This document shows positions 16,358 to 25,223 of a stretch of DNA of 37,696 bases, one piece after another (positions within the stretch are counted from its first letter, which is position 1; each line of letters starts with the position of its first letter). The position numbers were made by a program, and so were the translations under genes. This DNA comes from Deltaproteobacteria bacterium (lineage in GTDB: Bacteria > Desulfobacterota > Binatia > UTPRO1). The DNA lies in the NCBI GenBank assembly GCA_029262315.1, contig JAJCZP010000084.1, forward strand, positions 1-37,696, written 5' to 3'. The notes under the pieces were generated by a model. It was not told where the DNA came from and searched no databases. It saw only the letters and a program-made list of their open reading frames with translations.

Positions 16358-16624
16358 CTATTCCGGGAACTCGCGGTCGAGTTCGTCGGTCCCGTGGGTC
16401 ACCCGCAGGCCCTTTGGCGAGATCTTGAAGACGTCGGCGGCCTTCCAGTGCAGGTAGCGATTCTGCTCCAGCCACTGCACGTGGGGGGCGAGTTCGTCGT
16501 AGCTCTGCTGAAGCAGATCCGCCAGGTGCTGGCGCGTATGGAGGAACGGCATGGCCTCGTTCTCCGTGTGCGCACGCCGATACTCTTGCAGAATCCGCTT
16601 TCGAACATTGTTATCCGCACTCAT
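16358..16624 (-). CDS. 88-aa putative winged-helix protein, unrecognised
   Basis: I do not recognise a named family. The protein is soluble and charged: MSADNNVRKRILQEYRRAH, a helical middle (HLADLLQQSYDELAPHVQWLEQ), then NRYLHWKAADVFKISPKGLRV and an acidic tail. The last part, Y-L-x-W-x3-D-V-F-x-I-S-P-K-G-L, reads like the recognition helix and wing of a small winged-helix domain. A ribosome site (gaggag) lies 10-12 nt before ATG 16624. It is the first gene of the - strand run that continues into the sulfatase-fold gene 12 nt away, so it could be a local regulator, though partner binding is equally possible. Confidence 0.65.
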   Translation of the reverse strand: MSADNNVRKRILQEYRRAHTENEAMPFLHTRQHLADLLQQSYDELAPHVQWLEQNRYLHWKAADVFKISPKGLRVTHGTDELDREFPE

Positions 16625-16725
16625 ACCGAAGCTCCACTCCTCATCAGACTACGATAGCCGTCGCCGTGACGGCAGGAAAGTTCCAAATGTCGCGCCGGTG
16701 TGGGCGGACACGGGGCGGTAGGTAA

Positions 16726-16758
16726 CCCCGGAAGCGCCGACCCACGACGCCTCCGGGG
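16726..16758 (-). terminator. GC hairpin after the secreted-protein gene
   Basis: Arms ccccgga (16726-16732) and tccgggg (16752-16758) pair perfectly, and a further gcg/cgc stack extends the stem after one mismatch. It lies about 40 nt past the stop at 16798 on the - strand. There is no clear T tract, so it is a candidate terminator or transcript-end stabiliser only. Confidence 0.4.
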
Positions 16759-16797
16759 CAATGGAACCAGTCAGGAAACTGCCTCAGGCAACATCAA

Positions 16798-17871
16798 CTA
16801 GGGACTGGAGGCGCAGGTGCCGAGCAATGCGGCGGTACCGCTGGTGGCACCGCAATTCAGTGTCGGCACGAGATCCGGATCGTCATCGAGGATCGTGGCG
16901 TTGTTGACGTTACACGTCGCCCCGGTCACCACGATTGCGCCCTTCTTCTTGCCGCAGTTGGTGATGTTCGCATTCTGCATGTCGACGCCGAACCGTGCCG
17001 TCAGTGTGATGTTCTCGCCGGACATCAGCGTGGCATTGGATACGTCGATGCTCCCCTGCGGCGCCAGAATGGTGACATCCCCCTCGACGCATGTCTTGAG
17101 GATATTCGGCGCCTGCTGGCAATCCGCGCAGAACGTGCCGAGCTCCTGCAGGTTTGTCAGCACGATCGTCCCACCCTGCGAGAACGGACACGCGGGGTCG
17201 TTCGGATTCTGCGAGCATACCGCCTGCACCGCATTGCAGCAGAGCGTCGCCAATCCGCCAATCTGGCCGCCGCCGATGTTGACGTCGCCATTCCTCGAAA
17301 TGATCTCGATCAGGTCACGCGGACAGCTCGTGGTGATGGTCGTCGCCGGGCTCACGGTCACATCGCCGTCACCCTGGATGCGGACTTCGTTCCCATTGAT
17401 CGCCGCGGCCGCAATACTGATCGTGCAGAGGGGGCCCGAACAGCTCATCTCGACACGATCTCCAGCCGAGATCGCGGTTCCGCTGGTGGCAATGATGTTG
17501 CCTCCGGCGCGGATGATCGCGTTGCCGTTGCTGTTGGCGGCAATGACACTCGCCTGGTCGATCGTGATGCTGCCCGTGGCCGCGAGTGACGTCGCCTGCC
17601 CGCCTTTGCCGCTCGAGCTGACGGAGCCGCCGTTTGGTCCATCGACGGTGATCGACGCACCGCTGATCCTAGTTTGATCGCTCCCCGGCAGGGCCATCAA
17701 GGCACACTGGAGGACGATATCCTCGCCCGGCAAGTCGAGCCGGGTAATCTTGTTCACGACGGCTGCTGGGCCCGCGGCACTACAATCGCTTACGATCGTC
17801 ACCGCATCGGCCGTCGTCGCGCACAGCATGGTGGCCAGCGCGGCAAGCGTCAGAGTCATGGTCTTCATCAT
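16798..17871 (-). CDS. Secreted Cys-rich, beta-solenoid-like hypothetical protein
   Basis: A 357-aa protein with a clear signal peptide: basic MMKT start, hydrophobic MTLTLAALATMLCATT core and cleavage near ADA-VTIV. The mature part is built from short alternating hydrophobic/polar stretches (SGASITVDG, GSITIDQASVI, GGNIIATSG, GNEVRIQGDGDVTV, GDVTILAPQGSIDVSNATL, GENITLTARFGVDMQNANI). These look like right-handed beta-helix or adhesin-type coils. It has more than a dozen Cys, including S-C-S-G-P-L-C, L-C-C-N and F-C-A-D-C, which suggests disulfides in the periplasm or outside the cell. ATG 17871 is preferred over 17868 and GTG-type upstream codons; both ATGs precede the same signal peptide. 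It is flanked by long spacers on both sides, so it is probably transcribed alone. No enzymatic motif seen. Confidence 0.75.
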   Translation of the reverse strand: MMKTMTLTLAALATMLCATTADAVTIVSDCSAAGPAAVVNKITRLDLPGEDIVLQCALMALPGSDQTRISGASITVDGPNGGSVSSSGKGGQATSLAATGSITIDQASVIAANSNGNAIIRAGGNIIATSGTAISAGDRVEMSCSGPLCTISIAAAAINGNEVRIQGDGDVTVSPATTITTSCPRDLIEIISRNGDVNIGGGQIGGLATLCCNAVQAVCSQNPNDPACPFSQGGTIVLTNLQELGTFCADCQQAPNILKTCVEGDVTILAPQGSIDVSNATLMSGENITLTARFGVDMQNANITNCGKKKGAIVVTGATCNVNNATILDDDPDLVPTLNCGATSGTAALLGTCASSP

Positions 17872-18120
17872 GAGGTAGCCCCCCCCTGGAAGCATTGGAA
17901 AGCAGCGGTTGTCCCGTCAACAACTCCACAACGACAGTCGTTCAGACCCTCCGCGCCGCTACATCCAACCACCGATCGTGCCAGGTGACGAGTCCGCTCT
18001 CAGCTCGAGAATCCCGTGCTGAGCGCACGCCGGGGGAGTATCGGCGCTTCAGATCCCGTTACTGCCACCGCCTGCCACGAAAGTGCAAGGGCTACCGCGA
18101 AAATCCATGAATTTGACCAG
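17872..18120. other. Spacer with candidate promoter for the secreted-protein gene
   Basis: This 249-nt gap separates the dehydrogenase gene from the secreted-protein gene, both on the - strand. A TTGACG (17920-17915) and a TCCAAT (17899-17894) on the - strand have 15-nt spacing, short for a sigma-70 promoter and therefore doubtful. A run of nine G residues in the transcript sits just upstream of the ATG and may act as ribosome site. No gene or RNA was recognised. Confidence 0.35.
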
Positions 18121-19416
18121 TTACAAGCGTACGATGTTACCTCCAATGAAGTCGCTGAGCGCGTTCCTGGTGTCGACGATGAGCGGCGCCAGATGAACGA
18201 TCTCCGAGTAGTTGAAGTCGCTGTGATCCGTCAGGAGCACTACGCAGTCCGTTCCCGCCTCGAGGGTCTCGCGAACCGGCACATGCGTGAGCGCCAATCC
18301 GTCCTCGGTCAGTTCGGGCACATGGGAATCGCTGTAGGACACCAGCGCGCCCTTGTCCTGCAGCATCTTGAGCACGTGCAGCGCGGGCGATTCGCGGACA
18401 TCGCTCACGTTCCGCTTGTACGCCACGCCAAGGATGTGCACCTTCGAGCCGCGAACGCTCTTGCTGTCGCCGTTCAACGCGCCCGTGATCTTCTCGACGA
18501 CGAAGCCCGGCATCGACTCGTTCACCTGGCCCGCCAATTCGATGAACCGCGGCTCGAATCCACTCATGCGCGCCTTCCAGCCGAGATAGAAAGGATCGAT
18601 CGGGATGCAGTGCCCACCGAGTCCCGGCCCCGGATAGAAGGGCATGAACCCGAACGGCTTGCTGCCAGCGGCGTCGATGACCTCCCAGACGTTGACTTTC
18701 AGCTTGTCGGACATGAGGGCCAACTCGTTCACGAGTCCGATGTTCACACTCCGGAAAGTATTCTCGAGGAGCTTCACCATCTCGGCGACCCGCGTCGACG
18801 ACACGGGCACGACGGTCTCGATACTCTGCTCGTAGAGCGTCTTGGCGACCTGGGTACAACGGGCCGTGATGCCCCCGACGACTTTCGGGATGTTCTTGGT
18901 CGTATACTGCTTGTTCCCCGGATCGATACGCTCGGGAGAGAACGCGAGATAGAAGTCCTCGCCGACCTTCAGCCCCGATTCCTCGAGGGCCGGAAGAACC
19001 AACTCCTCGGTGGTCCCTGGATACGTCGTCGACTCGAGAATCACGAGCTGGTCCTTGTGGAGATACTTCTTGATCTCCCCAACCGAGGCCACGATGAACG
19101 TCATGTCCGGGTCTTTGGTCTTCCGCAGCGGAGTGGGCACGCAGATATTGACCGTGTCGAGCTCCTCGATGACGCGAAACTCGGTCGTTGCCCGCAACCG
19201 GCCAGTGGCAACGAGCGACGCGACGTCCTCGCTGGCGATGTCCCCGATGTACGACTGGCCTGCATTGATCGCGTCGACCTTGCGTTGATCGAGGTCGATC
19301 CCGACCGCGTGGAATCCGGCCCGCGCGAACTCGACGGCGAGCGGTAACCCAACGTAGCCGAGCCCGATCACGCCTGTCTGCGCTTTGCGCTCTCGAATTT
19401 TGTCCAGGATCTCCAT
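18121..19416 (-). CDS. wbpA: UDP-N-acetyl-hexosamine 6-dehydrogenase (WbpA/WecC-like)
   Basis: A 431-aa NAD-dependent dehydrogenase that oxidises C6 of a UDP-HexNAc twice, giving UDP-HexNAcA for cell-surface glycans. The Rossmann start is GVIGLGYVGLPLAVEFARAG (G18, G20, G23). It has ICVPTPL, ESTTYPGTT, FSPERIDPG and K-L-L-E-N-T-F-R, and the catalytic Cys is C270 in GLGGHCIPIDPFYLGWKAR. The latter stretch groups it with WbpA/TviB rather than with UDP-glucose dehydrogenases. ATG 19416 was chosen because a strong ribosome site (gaagga, 6-9 nt upstream) precedes it; an in-frame longer start at 19485 would overlap the GTPase gene. Together with the AsnB homologue it could feed uronamide synthesis. 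Confidence 0.93.
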   Translation of the reverse strand: MEILDKIRERKAQTGVIGLGYVGLPLAVEFARAGFHAVGIDLDQRKVDAINAGQSYIGDIASEDVASLVATGRLRATTEFRVIEELDTVNICVPTPLRKTKDPDMTFIVASVGEIKKYLHKDQLVILESTTYPGTTEELVLPALEESGLKVGEDFYLAFSPERIDPGNKQYTTKNIPKVVGGITARCTQVAKTLYEQSIETVVPVSSTRVAEMVKLLENTFRSVNIGLVNELALMSDKLKVNVWEVIDAAGSKPFGFMPFYPGPGLGGHCIPIDPFYLGWKARMSGFEPRFIELAGQVNESMPGFVVEKITGALNGDSKSVRGSKVHILGVAYKRNVSDVRESPALHVLKMLQDKGALVSYSDSHVPELTEDGLALTHVPVRETLEAGTDCVVLLTDHSDFNYSEIVHLAPLIVDTRNALSDFIGGNIVRL

Positions 19417-19465
19417 ATGCGCTCCTTCGACTTCTTGTACCGGCGTGCCGGCACGGGAAATTCGT

Positions 19466-20407
19466 TCAGCTGCCATCGACCTCACCTACCTCGCATCGCC
19501 GCAGCGCGGCGAGAATCGTCGCGCGATGACGATCGATCGCCCGCCCTATGAACACCGCCTGGCTCTCAGCGCTCCCGTCCGGAAGCTTCAACCAGGACGT
19601 CTCGACACGCCCACACGTGACATTGAACAGGCAATGCCATTCGCGACCATGGAGTCGCACGAGGCCCTTCGCCCGAATGACATCGTTCGGTAGCGCTGCG
19701 AGCGCACGCTCGAAACGCCCCTGGTCCAACGCATGACGGCTCCGATAGCTGCACGAGCCAAAGGCGTCGCGCGCCAGGTGATCGCTGGCGTTCGGCCCGC
19801 CGCGCTCTCGGTAGGCCGCAACCCCTGTTGCGAATAGGATGTCCGCATCGACCGCCCCGTGGACGGCGCGCAGCTGCAATGCCCGTCCGTTCAGCCGCCG
19901 CAATCTGCGCACCACACGCTCGACTGCGCGCTCCTCGATGAGATCCGTCTTGCTGAGCACCAGGAAGTCGGCCGCCTCGATCTGCCGGCGGACGACCTCC
20001 GCCTCACGCAGACAGCGCTCGATGTTCACGACATCGACAACCGCCGTGACAGCATCGACACGCAGCCCAGCGCCCCGTACGCGATACGCCATGGGATCGG
20101 GATCAGCCAGGCCCGTCGACTCCACCACCACCAGATCGGGCCGGGCTGTGGCGACCAACTCCTGGATCGCCAGGTCGAACCTGTACTCGTCGATCGAGCA
20201 ACAGATGCAGCCATTGGAAAGCTCGACCATACGCTCGACCGCATCCAACCCGGTCACCACTCGGCCGTCGATCCCGATATCGCCCAGCTCGTTCATGACG
20301 ACGGCAACCCGCTTGCCGCGCAGGCCGTGGGTCAACACGTGGCGCAAAAGCGTCGTCTTCCCGCTCCCGAGAAAGCCGGTGAGGATATCGACGGCGACCG
20401 CACCCAT
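19466..20407 (-). CDS. CobW/ZNG-family G3E GTPase
   Basis: A 313-aa P-loop metallochaperone GTPase. P-loop GFLGSGKTT is residues 11-19; NELGDIGID is the switch I region; the metal motif C67-x-C69-C70 (NGCICCS) is intact; ESTGLADP is the Walker B region and SKTDLIEE the base-specificity motif. The C-terminal CobW_C domain carries GREWHCLFNVTCGR. Family members hand zinc, cobalt or iron to client metalloenzymes. No Zur-type operator was recognised upstream; the gene sits 4 nt after an alkaline-phosphatase-superfamily gene, whose products need bound metals. A link to metallation of those enzymes is conjecture. Confidence 0.92.
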   Translation of the reverse strand: MGAVAVDILTGFLGSGKTTLLRHVLTHGLRGKRVAVVMNELGDIGIDGRVVTGLDAVERMVELSNGCICCSIDEYRFDLAIQELVATARPDLVVVESTGLADPDPMAYRVRGAGLRVDAVTAVVDVVNIERCLREAEVVRRQIEAADFLVLSKTDLIEERAVERVVRRLRRLNGRALQLRAVHGAVDADILFATGVAAYRERGGPNASDHLARDAFGSCSYRSRHALDQGRFERALAALPNDVIRAKGLVRLHGREWHCLFNVTCGRVETSWLKLPDGSAESQAVFIGRAIDRHRATILAALRRCEVGEVDGS

Positions 20408-20411
20408 GCGA

Positions 20412-21809
20412 TCAGGCGGGCGGAACGAGCGAGCGACCGATCATATCGGGCGGAATCTCACACCCGAAGAGCGCCAACAACGTCGGCGCGACATCGTAGA
20501 TGGACGCGACCCCGAGATCGCCAAGACAGGGGGACGTGCCGCCGACACTCGAAACGACGAGGATCCCATGCCAATCGTGATTCGCCTCGTCGGGGCCGGT
20601 GTCGTTCTCGAACGTATGGATACCTCCCATGCCTACGGCGCCGACCGAACGCCAGTCGAGGTCGCCAAAGTACACGAGCAGATCAGGGGCAACGCCACGG
20701 ACCTGCCGGTAGATCTCCTCGGGGCGGACGGCCCGCGAGCGGAGCGGTAGACCGTTCTCATCCGCCAGCGCCTCGATACCCGCCACGAGATCATCGCGTA
20801 CGCGTTCGTAGTCGCCGGGATCGATCGTGCCCTCCGGTTCTCGCCCGCGCACATTGAGGAAACATCGGCCATAGTACCCGCCATCCCCCCAGGCTCGCGT
20901 GCGACCCCAGTCGATAGGCACGCGCCCGATGGGCGTCGGCTCTCGCGGCGTGGCCCCGAGCGTCAGGAACCGCTCGCGCATCAGCCACTCGTTGAAACAC
21001 AGCCCACCGGCCATGCGCTTGGAGCCGTGGTCGGAGACGACCACCACGATCGTGTCGTCGGACACCAGCGCGAGCAACGCCGCCAACTCCTCATCGAGCG
21101 CGCGGTAGTAGTCGCGAATCGCCGTCTCGAAGGGATTCCCGGCCTCGTACTTCCTGTGCGCGGGGTCCATGAAGCTCCAGAAACCGTGGTGCATACGGTC
21201 GAGACCCATCTCGACCATCATGAAGTAGTCCCACTCCTGCGAGACGATCAGGTGACGCGCCACGGCCCAATGCTTGCGCGTCTTCGCATACACACGCTCG
21301 AGCAAGCCAGCTTTGTCAGACGTGCGAAAATTCTCGACATCGAACACATAGCCGTCGGCCACCCGCTCGACCTCCGACTTCAGTGACTCGGGGAACGTGT
21401 ACGACGATTCATTGGTGGGCGTCAGGAAGCAGCTGACCATCGCGCCCCGAATCGGACGCGGTGGATAGGTCTGCGGCACCCCGAGCACGACCGACCGCTT
21501 CCCGGCGCGGCCCAGCAAATCCCAGAGACGCGGCTCGCGTACGAGCGACGACGTAGCGAACGCGTACCCGTCGTACGAATGATCCTTCCGGTTGCGGAAC
21601 CCGTACAGCCCGAGCTGCCCCGGGTCCTTGCTGGTCATCATCGATGTCCACGCCGGCACCGTAATCGGCGGGCTCGTGCTTTCGAGCTCGGCGCGCGCGC
21701 CACGAGCGATCAGCCCATCGAGCGTCGGCATCTCGGCTCGATACGTGTCGTAGGTCAGGCTCGGAGGAGCTGAATCGAGCCCGATGACAAGAACCTTGGG
21801 ATGCCCCAT
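20412..21809 (-). CDS. Alkaline-phosphatase-superfamily protein, Thr nucleophile, paralogue of 12758 gene
   Basis: A 465-aa protein without signal or TM segments. D12 (IGLDSAPP), T50 (P-I-T50-V-P-A-W), D260-H261 (SDHGSK) and a later NHDWHGIL His make up the expected two-metal site and nucleophile. The first 60 residues match the protein at 12758-14437 in layout (G-L-D, M-P-x-L, T-x-P-A-W-x-S-x-M-T), as do VLGVPQTYPPRPIRG and LNVRGREPEGT, so the two are paralogues in one cluster. ATG 21809 was taken as start because MGHPKVLVIGLD matches the beginning of the fold; an alternative at 21827 adds six residues. Predicted cytoplasmic phosphohydrolase or phosphodiesterase, substrate unknown. Confidence 0.86.
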   Translation of the reverse strand: MGHPKVLVIGLDSAPPSLTYDTYRAEMPTLDGLIARGARAELESTSPPITVPAWTSMMTSKDPGQLGLYGFRNRKDHSYDGYAFATSSLVREPRLWDLLGRAGKRSVVLGVPQTYPPRPIRGAMVSCFLTPTNESSYTFPESLKSEVERVADGYVFDVENFRTSDKAGLLERVYAKTRKHWAVARHLIVSQEWDYFMMVEMGLDRMHHGFWSFMDPAHRKYEAGNPFETAIRDYYRALDEELAALLALVSDDTIVVVVSDHGSKRMAGGLCFNEWLMRERFLTLGATPREPTPIGRVPIDWGRTRAWGDGGYYGRCFLNVRGREPEGTIDPGDYERVRDDLVAGIEALADENGLPLRSRAVRPEEIYRQVRGVAPDLLVYFGDLDWRSVGAVGMGGIHTFENDTGPDEANHDWHGILVVSSVGGTSPCLGDLGVASIYDVAPTLLALFGCEIPPDMIGRSLVPPA

Positions 21810-21875
21810 CAAACACGCGCGGCGCAACCGTCCACGCCGTGGACCATAGTGTCTTTCCTCGACCGGGGCAACGCG

Positions 21876-23207
21876 TCAGCCGGCACCACGGAGACGGGCG
21901 CCCGCGGCCATCAGCATCCGAGGATACATCGCGAGGTCGGCACCTCGGATCATCACGGTTTGCCGGACGCTCGCCCCGGACTCACGGACGAACGCCACGA
22001 GCAGCATCGACGAGGCAATCGTATAGGACACGGCTGTCGAACACGCCGCTCCGGCGATACCGAATCGCGGAATCAAGAGCACGTTCAGAACGCAGTTGAT
22101 CGCGAGGGCCACACTGGCAGCCAAGATGTTCACCTGTTGACGATTCCGGCTCGTGAAGTTCCTGGTGAGGATCTGGTACATCGAGATCATGATGATACCC
22201 GGCAACATCATGAACATGGGCGTGATCGCGGGCGTGTATCGGTCGCCGTAGAAGAAGGGTAGCAACTGACTCCCCATACCGACGTACAACACCGCGGCCA
22301 TCGTCGTCGCGAACACGGTATGCCGACACGTGGTGCTCGTCCGCTGGTGCGCATCGGCCGCCGAGCTCCCCGCGAGCTTCGGAAAGATCACCGTTCCGAC
22401 GGCATCCGGAATGTGCAGGATCGGATTCGTGACGTTGATGGCGATCGAATAGAAAGCGACTTCCGCGGGGTTGAGGTAATACGCCACGAGGTAGAGCCCG
22501 ATACGGTAGTGCAAGTGAGACGCGAGCGTCTGGAGGTACGACTTCAGCCCAAAGGTCAGGGTGCTGCGCCCGACATCCGCGGTCCAGTGCAGCCTGAATT
22601 TGGCCACGCGCCGCACCCGGTAAAGCAACCAGAGGTTCACCCCCGCGAGCACGATGACCTGCGAGAGGAGCGCTTCCCACAAGCCCCCATGAAACAGCAA
22701 TAGCGCGCTCGCCACGCCGCCAAAGCCGAGAATCGCCTTGTACACCGACTGTAGCGTGTACGCCCGAAACTCCTCCACGGCTTGCAGGATGGAGAGAAAG
22801 TAGCTCTCGATCAGGATGAAGGGGATCAGCAAGAGCACGAGCCACACGAAACTCGGCGGGGCTCCTTTCGTGAACGGCGCCAAGAGGCTTTGGCCTCCCG
22901 CGAAGCACACGCCCAGCATGGTGGCTGACAAGATGAGGCAGAGGACGAACGCGTTGGACGCCACTACCTCGATCGGGATCTTGCGCTTGCGAATCTGGTA
23001 GACGTTCGCCTGCGCCACCCCCATCTTCGTGAACGCGACGAGTGTCTGCGGCAGCAGCAGCAGGAGCGTGAACAGACCCCGATCGTGGGGACCGAGAATC
23101 CGCGCCGTCAGAATCCCTGTCCCGAGCCCGAAGACCACGAGCATCCCTCGGGAACCAATGATGCTCACAATGTCGAGGAGCATGCTCCCGCGCGGCTTCG
23201 TCGTCAC
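21876..23207 (-). CDS. Polysaccharide flippase (Wzx/MATE-like, MOP superfamily)
   Basis: A 443-aa polytopic protein with about 12-14 hydrophobic helices, of the oligosaccharide/lipid-linked sugar exporter group. The early helix reads FGLGTGILTARILGPHDRGLFTLLLLLPQT, the A-R-x-L-G-P-x-x-x-G-x-F signature of Wzx-type proteins. A mid region reads YYLNPAEVAFYSIAINVTN, and IFPKLAGSSAADAHQ occurs in the later half. It would flip undecaprenyl- or other polyprenyl-linked glycan to the periplasmic face. The start is GTG 23207, overlapping the TGA of the upstream membrane-protein gene (GTGA). An ATG at 23183 is the alternative. Confidence 0.9.
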   Translation of the reverse strand: MTTKPRGSMLLDIVSIIGSRGMLVVFGLGTGILTARILGPHDRGLFTLLLLLPQTLVAFTKMGVAQANVYQIRKRKIPIEVVASNAFVLCLILSATMLGVCFAGGQSLLAPFTKGAPPSFVWLVLLLIPFILIESYFLSILQAVEEFRAYTLQSVYKAILGFGGVASALLLFHGGLWEALLSQVIVLAGVNLWLLYRVRRVAKFRLHWTADVGRSTLTFGLKSYLQTLASHLHYRIGLYLVAYYLNPAEVAFYSIAINVTNPILHIPDAVGTVIFPKLAGSSAADAHQRTSTTCRHTVFATTMAAVLYVGMGSQLLPFFYGDRYTPAITPMFMMLPGIIMISMYQILTRNFTSRNRQQVNILAASVALAINCVLNVLLIPRFGIAGAACSTAVSYTIASSMLLVAFVRESGASVRQTVMIRGADLAMYPRMLMAAGARLRGAG

Positions 23208-25117
23208 ACGTCCCCCTGGACGATCAGGGGTCGGAGCCGATAGACGGCCCCTGCTTCGATCTCGGCGGTCTTCTCGCATCGCGAGAGCAGTTCGTCCCAG
23301 AGCCCCAACACGCGCGTACCCACCGGATTGATTCCGGGCTTCGCACGCTCCGGCTCGCGCACCACGTGGGTGACACCAAACGCTTCGAGCCGGGCGACGA
23401 ACTCGTCGACCGTCGCAATGCTCCGGTAGTCCATGGCCCCCTGCTCGAGTGGACTCGCCAGCGTGAATCGACGCTCCAGATGGTACGGGTGCGGAATCAT
23501 TCCCAGGATCAAGACGTTGCCGTCAGGAGGAACCTCCGCGTTGACCAGCGCCCATAGCGGATAGCGGCGTTCGTATCGTGTCAGGAACTCTTCTGACGTC
23601 ATCGCCCCCACGGCAACGCGCGCGGCGTCGGGCCAGCCGGGCGCCATCATGCGGAGCGACAGTGCCGCCTGCCCGACCACGGTCAACGCCAGGACGAGTG
23701 TCGCGACACGACTGGCCACCGCTCCATACGCTCGTAGCGAGTCGACCGCGCGCACCGCCACGATCAGGAGCAACGGCAAGGCGGGATGGATGTAGCGCGG
23801 GTGCGGCCACATGCCGATCACGATCGTGACCGCGTAGCCGAGCGCCAACCCCCCAAGCAGCCACGCCCGGGGATCTCGGCGCAGCAGGAGCAACCCCGGT
23901 GCGAAAGCCAACACGAATGGCCCAAGGTCGTACGCCGAGCGGCTCCCTTCGCCGAACGAATGCGGTGCCATGGTGACGTCCCAGGGAAAGCGAACACGGT
24001 CCGCGAGTGAGTCGTAGGATCCACTCTCACGCTTGCGGGCCTGATTGTCACGATAGGCCTGGTAGTAGCCGTCGAGACCAGCCGCGGCCTCGGCGCTCCA
24101 GTGCGCGCCTCCGAATACACCATACCCGAACGGAAAGATCGGGTTCCCGGTCGCGGCGGCGTTGCGGAGATAGCACGGGGAGGCGACCAATCCCGCGACG
24201 AGGCCAAACGCGACGACCGTGCGCACCGCGGCCCCAGTCGCGCCCAGCCCCTCCCGATGGAGGATACGCCCCAGAATCACCAGGCCCAGCAGGCCGCAGG
24301 CCAGCAGGCCCATGATCTTCGTGCCACCCGCAAAGCCTGCCATCACCGCACCAATGGCGAGCCACGGCTTTGCCCCCGAGTCCCACCAAGCGAGCACCGC
24401 CGCCACCGCCAGCAGAACGTACACTGCCAGTGCGAACTCGACCCACGCGCGGGTCATGAGCGTCGCCGTCATCGGCATGGTCAAAAACAATCCCGCCGCC
24501 CACACACCCACGCGTCGCCCGAACACCCGGCGTCCGACGGCGAACACCGCGAGGATGGCGAGCCCGCCGTAGGTGACGTTGATCAGACGGGCCAGCACGT
24601 CGCCGCGCAGCGCGAACGCGGCCGCGAAGAGCATGTTGACGAGATACTGAAGATAGCCCCAGAACGTCCACGGGGTCTCGAACAACGCATGCGTCTCCGC
24701 GTACAGTCGAGGATAGACTAGATGGTACTTCGTCTGGTCACCGCCGACTGGCGGGGCGAGATTGAACACGATCTCGACACTCACCAGGAAGACCCCGAGA
24801 AGCACGATCGCGACCTCGGAACGCGCCGGCTCACTCTCCCGCCAGCGCCGCACACCACGCGCCGCCAACGCACAGGTCGCCACCATCTCGCGCCGCCCGT
24901 ACCATGCCGCGCCAGCCACGACCGCGAGGACGGAGGCCCCGTGCAATAGGCCCGTGAGCCCCAGCGCCAGCGTCACGTATGCGAGCAGTCCGAAGCTCAA
25001 CGCGACCGCGAACAGGCTCTCTTCGAGCAGCCATGGGAACGGGACGCCGCGGAGCATCCGCCGCCCAGCACCCAGAGCAACCAGCACGAGGGCGACCATC
25101 AGGAGCAGATCGAACAT
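23204..25117 (-). CDS. Polytopic GT-C-like membrane protein (putative polyprenyl-sugar-dependent glycosyltransferase)
   Basis: A 637-aa protein with more than ten hydrophobic helices and a soluble C-terminal region of about 130 residues. The early loop PPVGGDQTKYHLVYPRLYAE contains an Asp and a Tyr-His pair placed as in GT-C enzymes (ArnT/PMT/DUF2029-like). Several TM loops carry Arg-rich turns (VGRRVFGRRVG), and GNPIFPFGYGVFGG follows. GT-C enzymes move sugars from polyprenyl phosphate donors on the periplasmic side. The DPM1-like transferases in this window could make such donors. ATG 25117 is one base after the stop of a small TM ORF. Exact family is not certain. Confidence 0.75.
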   Translation of the reverse strand: MFDLLLMVALVLVALGAGRRMLRGVPFPWLLEESLFAVALSFGLLAYVTLALGLTGLLHGASVLAVVAGAAWYGRREMVATCALAARGVRRWRESEPARSEVAIVLLGVFLVSVEIVFNLAPPVGGDQTKYHLVYPRLYAETHALFETPWTFWGYLQYLVNMLFAAAFALRGDVLARLINVTYGGLAILAVFAVGRRVFGRRVGVWAAGLFLTMPMTATLMTRAWVEFALAVYVLLAVAAVLAWWDSGAKPWLAIGAVMAGFAGGTKIMGLLACGLLGLVILGRILHREGLGATGAAVRTVVAFGLVAGLVASPCYLRNAAATGNPIFPFGYGVFGGAHWSAEAAAGLDGYYQAYRDNQARKRESGSYDSLADRVRFPWDVTMAPHSFGEGSRSAYDLGPFVLAFAPGLLLLRRDPRAWLLGGLALGYAVTIVIGMWPHPRYIHPALPLLLIVAVRAVDSLRAYGAVASRVATLVLALTVVGQAALSLRMMAPGWPDAARVAVGAMTSEEFLTRYERRYPLWALVNAEVPPDGNVLILGMIPHPYHLERRFTLASPLEQGAMDYRSIATVDEFVARLEAFGVTHVVREPERAKPGINPVGTRVLGLWDELLSRCEKTAEIEAGAVYRLRPLIVQGDV

Positions 25118-25118
25118 T

Positions 25119-25223
25119 TCAGCCGGCGTATCCGAGCGCGTACGACACGTAGACGATCGCCGCCCACGCAAGCACGCCGACCGCGACCCATCGTGAGGGT
25201 CTCTCGATTTCTTCAGTAGACAT
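25119..25223 (-). CDS. 34-aa single-TM peptide
   Basis: A very short frame, MSTEEIERPSRW then VAVGVLAWAAIVYVSYALGYAG, starts at ATG 25223 and stops at TGA 25121-25119. The product has a charged N-terminus and one hydrophobic helix with small residues. It overlaps the end of the methyltransferase-like gene by 11 nt and ends 1 nt before the ATG of the GT-C-like gene, which makes an exact fit in the operon. No good ribosome site was seen, so translation would rely on coupling. Function unknown. Confidence 0.5.
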   Translation of the reverse strand: MSTEEIERPSRWVAVGVLAWAAIVYVSYALGYAG

